Part shown: positions 63,322 through 64,000 of the stretch, one piece after another
Layout of the letters: each line of letters starts with the position of its first letter
How positions within the stretch are numbered: position 1 is the stretch's first letter
Assembly (NCBI RefSeq): GCF_000328765.2
Contig: NC_019954.2
Coordinates: 438,501-502,500, forward strand
Direction of reading: 5' to 3'
Length of the DNA stretch: 64,000 nucleotides
From: Tepidanaerobacter acetatoxydans Re1
GTDB lineage: Bacteria; Bacillota; Thermosediminibacteria; Thermosediminibacterales; Tepidanaerobacteraceae
The notes under the pieces: model-generated
Database searches by the model: none
What the model was told of the DNA's origin: nothing
What the model saw: only the letters and a program-made list of their open reading frames with translations
Program-made: the position numbers and the translations under genes

Positions 63322-64000
63322 ATGCAGGTATTTATTGAGAAAGATTATTCAGCCATGAGTAAAAAGGCAGCTCAAATTTTTGCTAATGAAATACAACAAA
63401 AACCTGATTTAGTTCTTGGGCTTGCTACAGGAAGCACTCCTATAGGGACATACCAGGAGCTTATCCGGATGCATAAGGAAGAAGGATTGGATTTTTCCAA
63501 GGCAGTATCCTTTAATCTAGACGAATATTATGGCCTTGCTTCTGATAATCCCCAGAGCTATAATTATTTCATGTTCGAGAATCTTTTCAACCATGTAAAT
63601 ATAAAAAAAGAAAATGTCCACATACCAAACGGCTTGGTATCAGATGTCGAAACTTACTGCAAACAGTACGATGAAGAAATCGAAAAATATGGCGGCATAG
63701 ACTTACAACTACTGGGAATCGGTGTAAATGGTCATATAGGTTTTAATGAGCCTGCAGAGGAATTGGTTCTAGGAACACACCTAACCGACCTTACAGAAGA
63801 TACAATTAAAGCAAATTCCCGTTTTTTTGATTCGCCAGAAGAAGTTCCCACAAAAGCTATAACCATGGGTATTGGCTCCATAATGAAAGCCAAAAAAATT
63901 CTGCTGTTGGCAAGTGGTAAGAATAAAGCCGAAATCATGGCAAAACTTCTTAATAGCGATGTTGTAACTACAAAAGTTCCCGCGTCATTACTCATGCTTC
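63322..64000 (+). CDS. nagB: Glucosamine-6-phosphate deaminase (3' truncated by window edge)
   Basis: The 226 residues visible are most of a typical 240-residue NagB. Motifs are [16 protein letters not shown] near residue 34, FNLDEYYGL near 64, [14 protein letters not shown] near 132 (catalytic Asp/His region) and [12 protein letters not shown] near 190. It converts glucosamine-6-phosphate to fructose-6-phosphate and ammonia. GGAGGGG precedes the ATG. It begins a new unit unrelated to the tetrapyrrole operon. Confidence 0.93.
   Translation, partial: MQVFIEKDYSAMSKKAAQIFANEIQQKPDLVLGLATGSTPIGTYQELIRMHKEEGLDFSKAVSFNLDEYYGLASDNPQSYNYFMFENLFNHVNIKKENVHIPNGLVSDVETYCKQYDEEIEKYGGIDLQLLGIGVNGHIGFNEPAEELVLGTHLTDLTEDTIKANSRFFDSPEEVPTKAITMGIGSIMKAKKILLLASGKNKAEIMAKLLNSDVVTTKVPASLLML

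Noticed and set aside
1-64000. CRISPR arrays, prophage, toxin-antitoxin or defence genes
   Set aside because: No regularly spaced repeats, phage structural genes or defence-type domains were seen on either strand by eye.

Overview
The window is low-GC, tightly packed and almost entirely plus-strand. It reads as the chromosome of an anaerobic Firmicute of the Clostridia type. The reasons are the nicotinate fermentation genes, the oxygen-sensitive Fe-S enzymes, the anaerobic (Cbi) route to cobalamin, labile-selenium molybdenum-hydroxylase maturation genes and strong AGGAGG ribosome binding sites. No rRNA, tRNA, CRISPR array or intact mobile element was seen. I cannot name the species.

Region 1 (1-17.7 kb) is most of a nicotinate fermentation island like that of Eubacterium barkeri. 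It holds the end of a PrpF-family isomerase (probably 3-methylitaconate isomerase), a GlmL/MutL-type mutase partner, a 2,3-dimethylmalate lyase-like enzyme, an NCS1 permease, two enamidase paralogues, an AA_synth-family protein, a fumarate-reductase-type flavoprotein, a PTS-EIIC-like membrane protein, nicotinate dehydrogenase, 6-hydroxynicotinate reductase and an ApbE-like UPF0280 protein. In nicotinate dehydrogenase the FAD subunit is frameshifted, the [2Fe-2S] domain is fused to the first half of the Mo subunit, and the second half is separate. The remaining pathway genes (mutase, hydratase, formylglutarate reductase) probably lie to the left of the window.

Region 2 (17.7-28.3 kb) supplies the cofactors this hydroxylase needs: YqeC, MocA, XdhC, YqeB, a ModE-like regulator, a ModE-box-like site, a THEP1 NTPase, a FecCD/MolBCA-type ABC transporter (probably molybdate or tungstate), and a selenium operon of SelD, YedF, a SufS/CsdB-like lyase and a DUF3343 carrier.

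Region 3 (28.3-30 kb) is a scar region. It has an IS110-type transposase remnant, a decayed minus-strand coding stretch, and a thiazoline-carboxylate hydrolase-like gene behind a strong promoter and palindrome.

Region 4 (30-46.3 kb) is a catabolic cluster I do not recognise as any described pathway. It contains a SorC regulator, class II aldolase, 2-hydroxyacid dehydrogenase, TIM-barrel epimerase, zinc alcohol dehydrogenase, trans-sulfuration-type PLP lyase, FGGY kinase, a complete Dpp/Opp ABC importer, an M20 dipeptidase and a CyuA-type cysteine desulfidase. Together they suggest uptake and breakdown of a compound joining a sugar-like part to a (sulfur) amino acid or peptide.

Region 5 (46.5-63.1 kb) is a cobalamin riboswitch followed by a collapsed cbiM/cbiQ/cbiO cobalt transporter and a long overlapping operon cbiA-X-C-D-E-T-L-F-G-H-J-hemA-hemC-cobA/hemD-hemB-sirC-hemL. 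It runs from glutamyl-tRNA to the corrin ring. CbiA lacks its glutaminase cysteine. The window ends inside nagB. The regions connect: nicotinate fermentation needs a B12-dependent mutase (region 5) and a Se/Mo hydroxylase (region 2).
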